This document shows, in pieces, positions 44,109 through 54,586 of a stretch of DNA of 64,000 nt. Numbering within the stretch: the stretch's first letter is position 1; the number at the start of each line of letters is the position of its first letter. The notes beneath the pieces are model-generated. The model saw only the letters and a list, made by a program, of their open reading frames with translations, searched no databases and was not told where the DNA came from. Origin of the DNA: Stagonosporopsis chrysanthemi (taxonomy: Eukaryota; Ascomycota; Dothideomycetes; Pleosporales; Didymellaceae); NCBI GenBank assembly GCA_022560025.1, contig JAFISE010000041.1:148132-212131 (forward strand). Direction: 5' to 3'. Both the position numbers and the translations under genes were made by a program.

Positions 44109-44403
44109 GTTGGCTGTTGTCGATGGGTTAGTTAGAGGGTCGAAGAGTGTGCGATGATAATTTGACTCGGCTGTGGGCGTGGGTGGGCGCGCTAACTGGG
44201 CGCGCTAGCCGTAAGCAGCCCCGTGCGGCAGGACCGAATGATGAACATCAAACTCTGCAGGTGCGGGAACATCGATGTCAACGCGGACGAACATCGTTTT
44301 GTGGCTTTGTTGCTGTGTGCTGCAGTCACGTGGGCAGTCTTGCACTGTCGGGGGAACTGTATTCAAAAACGACCAGCTACTCGCAGCCACCTTCTGCTGC
44401 ATT
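44109..44403. promoter_or_regulatory. eL36 promoter / thioesterase 3' flank
   Basis: 295 bp between the eL36 start and the thioesterase stop, both on the minus strand. No confident element. Confidence 0.4.
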
Positions 44404-45348
44404 CTATATCTTTGCATCTGGCTTCCTCCTCGCAGCAGTGTTCCGAGATGCATCCAGCACAAACCCAACGTGATTGCTCAGTGCCACCAGCTCGCCAGCA
44501 GCATCGCGGACCCAGATGCCCAGGTCCAATCGCCCGTTCTTGACCTGCTTCAGCTCCGCTCGAATATTCAGCCACTTGACGCCCTCGGCTGGCAGCAGTT
44601 TCTTGATATCGAGGTTCAGCAGCAGTGTTGGATACCAGTAGGCTCTGTTCGTATCCTTGAAGCTCTCAACAATTTGAGGGAACATGTCGGACACGAAGCC
44701 CATCGACGTCTGTGTGAAATTCTGTCCATTCGACCAGCAGAGCCACTCGTCCACTATGTTCGGTCGCACTGGGCCAGCTCGCGGCAGATAGAACTTTACT
44801 TGTGCTGTCGCTTTGCGGAACTTCGCGAACGGTACTTCAGACCACCTCCAGAGTGCATCTGAGTCTGTTTCGAGTTTTGCCAGGTCAACCGGGGGTGGCG
44901 CCGGCAGCAGTTCATACTGTGTGTCGAAAGTGAAGCCTTCCTCGTTGCTGATGTTTGAATTGGTCACGTAGGCTACAATCTCCTGACGGCCTTCCTGCTC
45001 CATGCTCACGTGCACAATGGATGTCTGGCGACCTAATTTGACATCTTCGACTGTGAAGAGAGCAGGGCCGGCCTGGGTCCGTCGCAAGAACTCAATATGC
45101 AGCGCAACGGTGTGCGGCTGATCTTGCTTTGCCAGGGAAGTGTTAAAGTGCGTCTTGACGACCTCAAGGACACACCCGGTCACATAGCCACCATTTGGTA
45201 CTACAACAGCAATTAGCGTTGTCTTCCCGATGGTGTCCATAGCTTTTCTAAACTCACCACTGCCGATGCTCCAATCGTCATGCAGGATGCACGAGTACGT
45301 GTTGGTTGACACTTTCTGTACCGCCGTCGCTTCTTCCCAGCCGGGCAT
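44404..45348 (-). CDS. Acyl-CoA thioesterase-like protein (double hotdog) with C-terminal AKI
   Basis: Exons 45348-45258 and 45200-44404 join over a 57-nt intron (GTGAGT, GCTAAT, TTGTAG, codon G+TA) to give 295 aa. It resembles the fungal thioesterase-like superfamily related to TesB. The N-terminal hotdog includes DDWSIGSVPNGGYVTGCVLE (about 22-41) and HTVALHIEFLRRTQAGPALF. The C-terminal hotdog includes IVDEWLCWSNGQNFTQTSMG, AYWYPTLLLNLDIKKLLP, LNIRAELKQVKNGRLDLGIW and LVALSNHVGFVLD. Family enzymes hydrolyse acyl-CoA to free acid and CoA. The protein ends in Ala-Lys-Ile, a non-canonical but known functional PTS1 in some yeasts (Candida tropicalis trifunctional enzyme). Start chosen at MPGWEE; earlier codons in frame lack ATG. 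It is head-to-head with an AKL-tagged acyl-CoA ligase, supporting a peroxisomal role. Confidence 0.88.
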   Translation of the reverse strand: MPGWEEATAVQKVSTNTYSCILHDDWSIGSGEFRKAMDTIGKTTLIAVVVPNGGYVTGCVLEVVKTHFNTSLAKQDQPHTVALHIEFLRRTQAGPALFTVEDVKLGRQTSIVHVSMEQEGRQEIVAYVTNSNISNEEGFTFDTQYELLPAPPPVDLAKLETDSDALWRWSEVPFAKFRKATAQVKFYLPRAGPVRPNIVDEWLCWSNGQNFTQTSMGFVSDMFPQIVESFKDTNRAYWYPTLLLNLDIKKLLPAEGVKWLNIRAELKQVKNGRLDLGIWVRDAAGELVALSNHVGFVLDASRNTAARRKPDAKI

Positions 45349-45705
45349 TTTGGCGTACGTGCTTCTCGATTTTGAGCACAAACGTAAGCACAGTGAAGAG
45401 CAACGAGGACCGAGTACCCGCCCCTGTAGAGGATGGACGAAGTCGGATGATTAAGCGCACCGACTTAAGGTAATCAAAAGACTGTTGTTGACCGAGGAGC
45501 AATAAAACGCTAGCGACCAAAGTAGAAAGAGCCGCGGTCGCGAGCCCGCGGGGAAGAAACGCGCCCCGGACTCTGTACCCTGGCTAGCCGACAGTACGGC
45601 GTCACCGGCGTAACTGCCGCGATATCTTCTGGCTTTCCTGTCCTTCTCCTTGGATACACTCTCGATTGTCCACATTTCTGGTACTTGGAAACTACAGTCT
45701 ACAGC
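45349..45705. promoter_or_regulatory. Shared divergent promoter of the thioesterase and acyl-CoA ligase, with a Far-type CCGAGG hexamer
   Basis: 357 bp separate the two start codons. CCGAGG (reverse complement CCTCGG) lies at 45492-45497. In Aspergillus the zinc-cluster regulators FarA and FarB act through CCTCGG on fatty-acid and peroxisomal genes. One hexamer on either strand is expected by chance about 0.17 times in this length, so support is moderate at best. Confidence 0.5.
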
Positions 45706-47528
45706 ATGCCTTTTGAATCCAAGTTCCCGAGCGTTCCAATCCCAGACGTGGACATTTGGGCGTTCCTGTTTGAGCGGAAAGAGAAGGACTTCTCCGATGA
45801 CAAAGGTATGCATACATCTCAGAGTAGCTGTAGCGCCCAAGACAGTCACTGAAGGACTCCCAGTAATCTACTTCGACCCATATACAAAACGCTCGTACAC
45901 ATACGCCCAAGTGAAGAGCACAGCTATTGAGTTCGGCAAGGGTCTCAAAGGGCTGTGGGACTGGCAGAAGAATGATGTACTGGCGCTCTACACACCAAAT
46001 TGCATCGACACGCCGGCGATAACATGGGGCTGTCACTGGGCTGGAGGTGTCCTGAGCCCCGCCAACCCCAACTACACTGTTGAGGAGCTCGCATTTCAGT
46101 TAAAAGACTCAGGCGCCAAGGCGATTGTCACTCAGCTTCCGTTCATCAAGAACGCGCAGGCAGCAGCCAAGCAGGTCGGCATTCCACTTGATAAGGTCAT
46201 CATCATGGGTGACCAGAAAGATCCCACGTACACAATTAAGCACTTCACAAGTATCATTAATACCGCAGGCTCGACAAAGTGGCGGCGCACAAAGGCGAAA
46301 ACCCCTGCGGAGGACTTGGCTTTCTTGGTGTACTCGTCCGGAACTACAGGTCATCCGAAGGGCGTCATGCTTACGCACCGGAATATTGTCTCGAACACGA
46401 TGATGATTAAGGCAGCAGAGGCGGGCAACCTGCGGCCCACAGGCGGACCCGCTGGTGAAGGCGATAAGCTGATTGCTTTCCTGCCTTTCTTCCACATCTA
46501 CGGTAAGTCCCCGCAGCCCGGCCGCAGGAGGGATTCTAACGGAAACAGGATTGACATGCATGATCCATCAGAGCTTGTACTCCGGTCTGCAGCTTGTTGT
46601 TCTGCCGAAGTTCGACCTGGAGGATTTCTGTCGTTTCATCCAGGAGCTGAAGATCACATTTGCCTACGTCGTCCCGCCTGTGGTATTACTCCTCGGGAAG
46701 CACCCAATAGTCGAGAAGTACGATTTGAGCACAATACGTATGATGAACTCTGGCGCTGCACCATTGACCAGAGAGCTGGTTGATGCAGTCAACAAGAGGC
46801 TTGGAATATCTATCAAGCAAGGATACGGTCTTTCTGAGACGAGTCCCACCACCCACACACAGCCATGGGAAGACTGGAACAGGACCATTGGATCTGTCGG
46901 CACACTACTGCCATACCAAACAGCAAAGTATATGTCAGCAGAGGAGAAGGAGCTCCCAACAGGCGAGGTTGGCGAGCTCTGGATCAAGGGTCCAAATGTC
47001 TTCAAGGGCTACCTGAACAACCCCGAGGGCACCAAGAACGCATTGACTGAAGACGGCTACTTTAAGACAGGCGATGTTGGCTATCAAGACAAGGAGGGCA
47101 ACTTTTATATTACAGATCGTGTCAAGGAGCTCATCAAGTACAAGGGCTTCCAAGTCCCCCCTGCGGAGCTAGAAGGCCTGCTTGTGTCGCATCCAAGCGT
47201 CGATGACGCTGCAGTAGTCGGAGTCTACGATAAGGACCAGGCCACCGAACTGCCGAGGGCATACATCGTTCCTAAGGGTGGCTTGGGCAAGGGCGAGAAA
47301 GAGGCCAAGGAGATTATCGACTGGCTGGGTGCGAAGGTTGCCCATCACAAGAAGCTGAGGGGCGGTGTCCGCTTCGTTGATGAGGTGAGTGTTGTGCAGA
47401 TGTGCATGTCAAGATGCGGTGCTAATCAAATTTAGATCCCCAAGTCGGTCTCTGGCAAGATCTTACGGCGAGTACTCAAGTTGAAGGCGCAGGAAGAACA
47501 GGACAGTGGTGCTAAGGCGAAGCTGTAA
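45706..47528 (+). CDS. 4-coumarate-CoA ligase-like acyl-CoA synthetase with C-terminal PTS1 (AKL)
   Basis: Four exons (45706-45805, 45864-46502, 46549-47384, 47436-47528) with introns of 58, 46 and 51 nt give 555 aa. All junction phases close. The adenylate-forming signature is intact: LVYSSGTTGHPKGVMLTH (about 188-205), FFHIYG, GYGLSETSPTTHT (about 337), GELWIKGPNVFKGY, GYFKTGDVGYQDKEGNFYI, DRVKELIKYKGFQVPPAELE and, in exon 4, IPKSVSGKILRRVLK with the catalytic Lys region. The enzyme activates a carboxylic acid with ATP and CoA via an acyl-adenylate; the substrate could be a phenylpropanoid or medium/long-chain acid and cannot be read from sequence. The last residues are Ala-Lys-Leu, a standard peroxisomal targeting signal. 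The divergent partner encodes a thioesterase. Confidence 0.95.
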
Positions 47529-48243
47529 ATATAATACACAAATACCAAACACACGAATACGAGCATTGCAATTACTCGGATACTGCCCACTGACACATTC
47601 ATTATATTCGGCGTCTACTTTCTTCTCAATGTGGTGACTGACAGAAGCTATCACTTTACACATTCTCGTGTACAAACACATATTCCACACTAGGGACGCC
47701 CCAATTACAGCAGTACTTTAGCACTGAGGATCGAGTACACATTGATTGTTAACGCGAACCACAAAGCAACGAGAAGTCAACAGAGTCTCATTGGTCACCT
47801 AGGCCTGCATCCTTGCGGCTGCGATTCCAGAGAATATATTGGAGGCGGCGCCTACCTTTTCAGCAAAACAGACTCTGCAAAAGCCGGTCCTCGAGCAATC
47901 AGAGGACCAAAGACGAGAATCTTACAGCCAGCCTAAGGTCACCAAAGACGACACTTTCTGAAGTTGCACTCAAGAACCCATTTTCGCAGATCCGCGTCAT
48001 CGCGGCGTCATCACCATCAAGCATTTTACGGTTGCAAGTTCCGAGCTCTAGAAGTCACAACAACCAACTTCAAAAATTTAAACCACAATTTCCCAAAGTC
48101 TCGGGCACAAACGCAGGACAGTATGGTATTGAAATCACATCACAGTACCTAAGCAAAAATTAAAATTGCCTGGATTACTTATCAAAGACGAGTTCTTCCA
48201 TTTGCCCTTCTCACACCACTTTCTATTCTCCATCACCTTCTTC
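47529..48243. other. Intergenic, A+T-richer than the flanking genes
   Basis: 3' flank of the acyl-CoA ligase gene followed by about 500 bp without recognisable coding signal. Short + strand frames (for example 47813-48163) look random. Confidence 0.45.
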
Positions 48244-48570
48244 TCAAGTCATCTTCACACCCAAACCCCTCTTAGACGCAACGTCCCATGCCATTTGCTG
48301 AATCATATTCTTCCAATCCTTCCTGTGCTTTCGTGATTCATCATCTGCATTACAAAGTCTAGCCCAAATGTCATTCATTTCGCTTTTTCTCCTCCAGGGG
48401 CGAGAGATATCGCATCCTCGGATGACTCCGACCCATTTTGCAGATATCCCTTGAACGAGAGGTAAGATAGCTTGAATGCGATGGAGAATGTGATAGGGAA
48501 GTGGGAGTGTGGATTTCAAGTTGTGGGCATTGTCTGTGATTCCTGTAGTGCGGCTCTGAACTTTACCGTC
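48244..48570 (-). CDS. Possible small coding fragment, about 109 codons, unknown family
   Basis: A frame ending at 48244 has credible composition (LKSTLPLPYHILHRIQAILP, WVGVIRGCDISRPWRRKSEM, WARLCNADDESRKHRKDWKN). It extends upstream to a possible acceptor at ATGTAG (exon edge 48570). The nearest donor (GTATAT at 48605) would leave only a 35-nt intron, shorter than is usual in fungi, and no ATG is found in the candidate upstream exon. It may be the 3' exon of a small gene or a relic. Confidence 0.3.
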   Translation of the reverse strand, partial: DGKVQSRTTGITDNAHNLKSTLPLPYHILHRIQAILPLVQGISAKWVGVIRGCDISRPWRRKSEMNDIWARLCNADDESRKHRKDWKNMIQQMAWDVASKRGLGVKMT

Positions 48571-49278
48571 CTACATCGTCTCAGCATGTGAGAACTGCGA
48601 TATACCTATCCTCCCTTGTGTCAGTGGAAGTGTTTGAAAGGCGTTGGAGAAGGGGTTACTTTTTCAGTATGAGGTGGTGAAGGGTGGGTATGCGATTGTT
48701 TCTGGCGTAGTAAAACACTACTGGGGCCCGACAACACATTACACATCCACATCCACATTATGAAGAACTCACATGTACGAGCGCGCGAGGCTCTACACAG
48801 GAAGCTAAGTTTGACGTAAGTGTCGGGAAGAGAAACACGTGAGATGAGCAGTGACAGAAAGTGACACAAAAAGGTGTTTTCTTTTTTTTTTTTAGGACGT
48901 ATTGTAGCCATGACCATGGCTTGAACTGTAAAACCTATGGGAATACTCCACTCATGCATGCACGCTAGACGCTCGAATCTCGTGGTTGTGTTCGTGATTG
49001 TCATCACATCGTTATTTCCGTCCCATCTCGCACCAACTGGTATGTCTCCGAACATGTATAGGCACGTCCATGGTCCCGAGCACCGCCTGTCTCCACACCT
49101 TTATGTATGCAGCACACCGCTCGCCATCTATGCTCTGGAAAGAAATGCCGGGGAAGAAGAGCTAAAAGACGGATTATCGCAGGACAGAATCGCGCCGAAG
49201 CGCCGTCAAAGTCGTGAGGGGACACTGTGGGTATGCATTCTCCTCGAACAGCGTCTCGCGGCATCGCTCGGTGTCGTT
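48571..49278. other. Intergenic, no gene recognised
   Basis: Includes a T-rich run near 48884-48894 and the 3' flank of the trehalose subunit gene. Open frames on both strands look random. Confidence 0.4.
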
Positions 49279-52114
49279 CTATGACTGGAGCTTGGCCAGC
49301 TTCTTAAGAACGCCGATGAGACCTATTCTTATATTAGCACAAAAGGATTTCAAGTTTGGAAATGGGGAACGCACCTGTCGTGCCATTGGGCAGGGTTGAT
49401 AGCGCGACCGAGTTCCTGTCGCCGACGGTGACAGTCTGAACATGGGGAACGGTTCGTTCGTCTTGGAGCTTCTTGGCCCACTTGAAAACGACCTCGTCAT
49501 CACGGTCGTTGCCGGCCACGAAAAGGAAGTCTGGCTTCTCAGCTTCGTTGTACTTGGCGAAGACGTGCTCGGCGGCGGTGGACTTGTCGAAGTCGATGGG
49601 CTCGATGATGACATAGTCGCGCGAGGGGACGGCCTTGACGCGCTGCTGCTCGCAAGCGTCGTTGATGTGGTTGGCGCAGTCGCCGGCGTGGCGCATCGAG
49701 GCATCTGGGTCGCTGGCGTTGTCGTAGCGGAAGAGGAGCGAGCAGTGGCGCTCCTCGATGCGGCTGCCCTCCACACGCTCGAGGTAATACTGGAGGATTG
49801 GTTTGACCGAATCTTTCCATCGGGTGGTCTTCTCCTCGTCGGGAAACTGGGTCCACTCGTCGGAATGAGGCTCGCGCAGGAAGCATCCATTCTCGGCGAT
49901 GATACCAATGTTGGGCAGGCGGTCGAAAAGTAGCTCTGTCTCCGGCACGGTGCGTCCGCTCATGACATAGACAGCGTTGTTCTTGTCAGCAGACAGCTCC
50001 CGGAGGACATCGATGACACGTTCTGTGTTGGTCAGGACAGTGCTCTTGACCGAGCCGTACGATGCGAGCGTGCCCTCATAATCGAGAAGGAAGACGCGTC
50101 TTGATGATAGCTCGTATGAGGCAGAGAGTTTGCTGGACGACAGACGCGGAATGGACATGGTGTCGCGACGGTACTGCTCCTCGTGGACCTTGGCGAGGTA
50201 CTTGCTGAGATTGCTCACCCAGTAGTCGCCAGTGTGATGCATGACCTGGTTGCGCAGCTTTGCGTACCGCGTCTCCTTCTCGTGCTCTTCCATCTCAAGA
50301 GCATCCTTGAACGCTGTGGCGATGCCACCGTAGTCCCACGGGTTGACGGCCAGATCTGCACCATCAAAAAGTGCTGCACTGCCTGTGAACTCGCTCAGAA
50401 TGACTGGCGCGTGCTTCTTGGGGCTGGCGCGGCCGTCCTGGCAAATAACGAACTCGTGGCAGGTCAGGTTCATGCCTTCGCGCAGGGATGTGATGGCGAG
50501 AACATCAGCGATCGAGAGGAGGGCGAGATACTGGGAGAACGCAATGTCTTGCCTGAGGAAGACAAGAGGGTTGTGCGTGAGTGTGGAGTGTACTGCGTCG
50601 ATGCGTGTGACAATCTCAGACACGGTGGCAGCGAGCTCAGTGTCTTCTGTCGTCGAGGTAGCAACCTGGATCAGAACAACTTTGTCTCTCCACTGCGGAT
50701 TCTTGTTAAGAAAGAGCTCGTAGGATAAAAGCTTCTGGCGCACACCACGAATGTTGTCGAGCTTGTCGCGTGCAACAATGACCTTCTTGCCTTCGTAGCG
50801 CTTCAGCATAGTCTGGATCCACTCCAAGACTTCGGGCTCTTCGCGAGCTACAGCAAGCGCACGAGGGTCGATACCAATGGGAGAAGACCAGACATTGACG
50901 AAGCGGGTATCCAGCTGAACACCCTCCTCAGTAGCTTCAACGGAGAGAATGCGGCTGCAGGTCTGGAGGAAGTGGTGAGCGTACTCGGGGGTCTGGAAGG
51001 CGACCAAGTTGGATCCGAGCATGCCATCCAGCAGCTCCTTTCGTGCTGCCAGACAGCGGAACACTTCGGAAGAAGGGAAAGCTGTATGGAGGAAGAAGCC
51101 AATCTGGGCGTCTGGCAGCTTCTGGCGAATCATTTGAGGGACAAGACAGAGGTGGTAGTCATGCACCCAGATGATGTCGCCACGCTTGTAGTTCTTGACG
51201 ACTTTGTCGGCAAAAGCCTGGTTCACCTTGACATAGAAGACCCACGAGTGATCAAGGAAAGCCTTGCTCTTGGGGTGGTCAGGAATGACATAGTGGAAGA
51301 CTGGCCAGAGGATCGTCTTGCAGAAATGTGCGTAGTGACCGTCGAAGTCCTTGTCGCTGACGTAGACAGTCAGAGCGTTGTGCTCATCTTCCAGCTTCTC
51401 GTAAATCTCCGACTTCTTCTCATCGTTGATGCTGTCGGTGGGGAAACCAATCAGACCGACCGAGAGTACGTCCTTTAAGCATTTGTTGTCGACAGCCGCA
51501 CGTACAGCATTGGCCAAGCCGCCATTGCCTTGAACGGCTGGCACGACTGTGTATCCTGTTGCCCAGCGAGGGTCAGCAGGTTTCTGGTCAGCGACGACTG
51601 GTCCCTTCTGTCGCTCCTTCAGAATCTGCGCCCGCTCCTGCGCCTTCGCGTACTCGAGGATTGTGTCTGGCGGCGCGGGGTCGGCTCTCGACTGTGGCTG
51701 GTTAAAGAAGAGGCCACTGCCACCCCACTCAGGGACGTGGGCATCGCTGCGTACGAGGCTCCGAGGGTCTTGCGGCTTAGGGAAGTGGGTCGCGGCGCTT
51801 GGTTGGGCGGGAGTGAAGAAGTCATCCTGCTCGAGCATAGACAAGGGCGTCTTGGGCATGTTGATGTGCGAGGGCGGTGCCCGCCTGAGAACACTTGGTG
51901 GCTGCTGCGCTTCTTGTACAGCACCATTCTTTGTGGGCTGTCTCCCAATGTCTATATGCGTGGGTCGGCCTGCGGGGGCAGGAGCCTGCTTCTGAGCTGG
52001 CTCTGCCGTCTTGGACTCATGAAAGTCTACTGTATATGGAAGAAATCTGTCACATTAGGCCGTGCTACGTGCAAGCGAGAGAAGAGCTTACAATGACACC
52101 ACAAAGGTCGTCAT
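49279..52114 (-). CDS. Trehalose-6-phosphate synthase/phosphatase complex regulatory subunit (Tps3/Tsl1-like)
   Basis: Three exons: 52114-52092 (23 nt), 52046-49375 and 49322-49279, with introns of 45 and 52 nt, give 912 aa. Splicing the tiny first exon yields MTTFVVSLFLPYTVDF, matching the signature N-terminus of the Tps3/Tsl1 subunits; the 3' splice gives the ending GLIGVLKKLAKLQS. A GT20 synthase-like domain covers roughly 175-570 (WVHDYHLCLVP near 301, SLREGMNLTCHEF near 528-540), followed by a HAD phosphatase-like domain from about 658. Key catalytic positions are altered: the synthase DRLDYIKG motif reads DKLDNIRG (435-442), and the phosphatase DYDGT motif reads DYEGT (663-667). A structural/regulatory rather than catalytic role is inferred. 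AGGGG/CCCCT pentamers occur upstream. Confidence 0.93.
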
Positions 52115-54050
52115 GGTGGGCGGTGGAGGGGCACAACGGCCGCGCGGAATCGTCGGTGAAGTGCTTCGTAAGGAGTTGTATATATAGGTAGTAGGCGAGG
52201 GAAGCGGTGTAGTTGCAATTAACTCGAAGCTCCGAGTAAGGTCGCAAGAGGCGGCGTCGCGGCTATAGGTGGGTGAGTGAGGGTGCGCCGCGAAGTAAGG
52301 ATTCTGTGGGTATCGTTAAGCAGGCGCCCGGAATGTTTTCGCGAGACCACGAGCGCGCGGGAGGGCATGACTTACACTTTAAGTAGTCACAAACAAATGA
52401 GGCTGCACCTAGCGGGCGGAAGAGAACTTCCTTGGTTTTGCTGAGCGAATGCGAGCGTGGTTGAGCAGGGGCGTCTCCAACAAAACGTGGATCCTCACAA
52501 GCTTTCGAATTGCGCAGGAAAACATTGGAGCACCCCGCGGCCTTCTGACGTCACATGGCAAGCCCGAATGATACTTGTGTAAACCCCTCCTGCTCCGCGA
52601 ACCGCTTATATTGAATATCACTCTAGCATCACTTCCACGTGCAACCTGACAAGCTTCAGTGCCCAACCGTGTGCGGGCTGTCAGCGAGGCCTGGAAGAGA
52701 TGCTAACAGAACGTGCTTCGCTATTTCCAGCCCAATCACATGGTAGGCCGTTGCGCGTGAAGCGCCCTGGCTGCAATGGTCTGTGAGAGCTACCACGGTC
52801 GCCGAGAGCGTCCGTCTGGAACGCCCGGCACAGTTTGAGCCTCTTACACGTGGGGGAGAGCAGTGTAGCTCCCGGCCTAGCTAGAACATTCTCGGTGTAC
52901 CATCGTGATGGCATTCTCTGACAATCCGATGTTCTGCCAAAGCCCGATGTTCAACTGCATCTCGAAAACTCTGCTGCCCAGTATCCTTGCTTTGTATCGG
53001 AGATTCCACACAGATTCTTCTAAGTTGAGACCGCCCCTGGTCGGAGTTGGGGGCGTCTGGAGTGACGCGAAGGGCTCGGAAAGCTGCCGAAACCACACGA
53101 ATTCTCTTGTGTCAGACCCTGAAGTTTTAAATCCTAGGAACTAGGACGAGCGGGTACACTACCAAGGACACATAACAGTGACCTTTCAGGACCAAGCTGG
53201 CTTAGAAACAATGCTTTCCAATTACTACCTTTGCACCAACAGAACATGACTCTCGCGGCGGCTTGGTGCTATGACGTGATGCAAACGTTTGTAGCAGTGG
53301 TGGTTCACGCACCTGCCAAAAGCAATCGAAGCTGCTGTTTTTGAGCAGCGCCGCAAGAATCCGCCAAAATAGAGAGAAAAAAGAGAAAAGGCACACTTTT
53401 CAACAACCAAACCCATCCTTTGGCAGTTGCTTAATTACTGACACCACGCACGCGCAATGCTTACACGCAGGGACATTCGCGCACGATAATCAACCATGTA
53501 ACCACCTCCTGGCACGACCCCAGGCCTCTGCAACTGATTGGGCGGATACACTTTCCACCAGCTGCCGTGTCGTGACTTTCCCAAACAAGCAGGTTTGCTG
53601 CTTTGCTGTCGAATGCAGGGGAGGCGTTCCCACCAATGGGCCTGCTGCAGCAGATACAACTCTGCCACAGGCGTGTAGTGCTTGTTGGACATTTTTGTAC
53701 CATGATAATATTCAAGGCAGCATATGCATTGTGCTCGCCACGCTGGTACGGTGGAAGTCAAATGCCCTTGGGAAATGCAGAGAGGCCACAGTAAGGGTGG
53801 TTCTTGGTGGCTCTTAGTACTTCTCGACGGTGGTACTGCCAACCGCGCGTCTCCGACAATTCAATGCAAGGACTTTTATCCGCCTGACGTGTCTACAGAG
53901 TTCCTGTCCGCAAGTTGCGACCAGCGTTTCCTTCCAGCCTTGCTACAGCACTGCTGGATCAGTCCGCCTTCATCACTGCCACCTGCCCGTCCTGTCATCG
54001 CGCACCCCTTGGCGCACCCCTGCCTTATCGGACCGACTCAATCTATCAAC
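52115..54050. other. Intergenic region: trehalose-subunit promoter, then unrecognised DNA
   Basis: STRE-like pentamers occur at 52127-52131 (AGGGG), 52467-52471 (AGGGG) and 52584-52588 (CCCCT). The rest (about 52.7-54.0 kb) shows frames up to 158 codons with random composition. Nothing else supported. Confidence 0.45.
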
Positions 54051-54500
54051 ATGACCCCGAACAATATCCCGCTCGCATACCGGCTGTGGCACCTCTGGAT
54101 TGAGCCTGTCATGGCGCTCAATGGCGCCAGGTACCTGTGGTCGAAACCAGAGACTTATCACGATTTTATGCCCGTCTCGTCTGCATGGCATCCACAGTCG
54201 CAGATTGTGTACGACCAGCTCGCTGCGACGTATGTGTTGTTTGCGTTCAACCAGGCTGTTACACTCAGGGTTGTGCAGGATTTGTTCGTATGGAAGGTGA
54301 TGCTTTTTGGTATGGCGTTGTGCGATGTTGGGCATATATACTCAATGTGGGTGGAGATGGGTACGCGGGGTTTCTTCTCGCCGGGTGGCTGGAGGATGAA
54401 TGACTGGGTGACATGGGTGTCAACCGTGGGTCCGTTCTTCCTGAGGCTCGCCTTCGTGCTTGGTGTGGGTGTAGGCCGGAGGGGAAGGAAGAGGGATTGA
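54051..54500 (+). CDS. Small four-helix membrane protein, DUF7704-like
   Basis: Intronless, 149 aa, ATG at 54051 (AACATGA, A at -3). The first residues IPLAYRLWHLWIEPVMALNGA start a hydrophobic segment, followed by helices around TYVLFAFNQAVTLRVVQDLF, VWKVMLFGMALCDVGHIYSM and WVSTVGPFFLRLAFVLGVGV, then a basic tail (GRRGRKRD). This pattern, with an N-terminal IEP motif and a central CDVGHIY/S, matches fungal proteins annotated DUF7704. Function is unknown. The basic C-terminal end is likely cytosolic. Confidence 0.85.
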   Translation: MTPNNIPLAYRLWHLWIEPVMALNGARYLWSKPETYHDFMPVSSAWHPQSQIVYDQLAATYVLFAFNQAVTLRVVQDLFVWKVMLFGMALCDVGHIYSMWVEMGTRGFFSPGGWRMNDWVTWVSTVGPFFLRLAFVLGVGVGRRGRKRD

Positions 54501-54586
54501 AGGCGGCGTAGGCCCAGATCTGCAGCGCTGGTAGCAGCGTGGAGAGGGATATCCCCAGTCTGGGATAATCTAGTGTACCCTGTCCG

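Noticed and set aside
53341..53817. 158-codon + strand frame upstream of the DUF7704-like gene
   Set aside because: No motif, Cys/His-rich, and no intron signals that would join it to the downstream gene.
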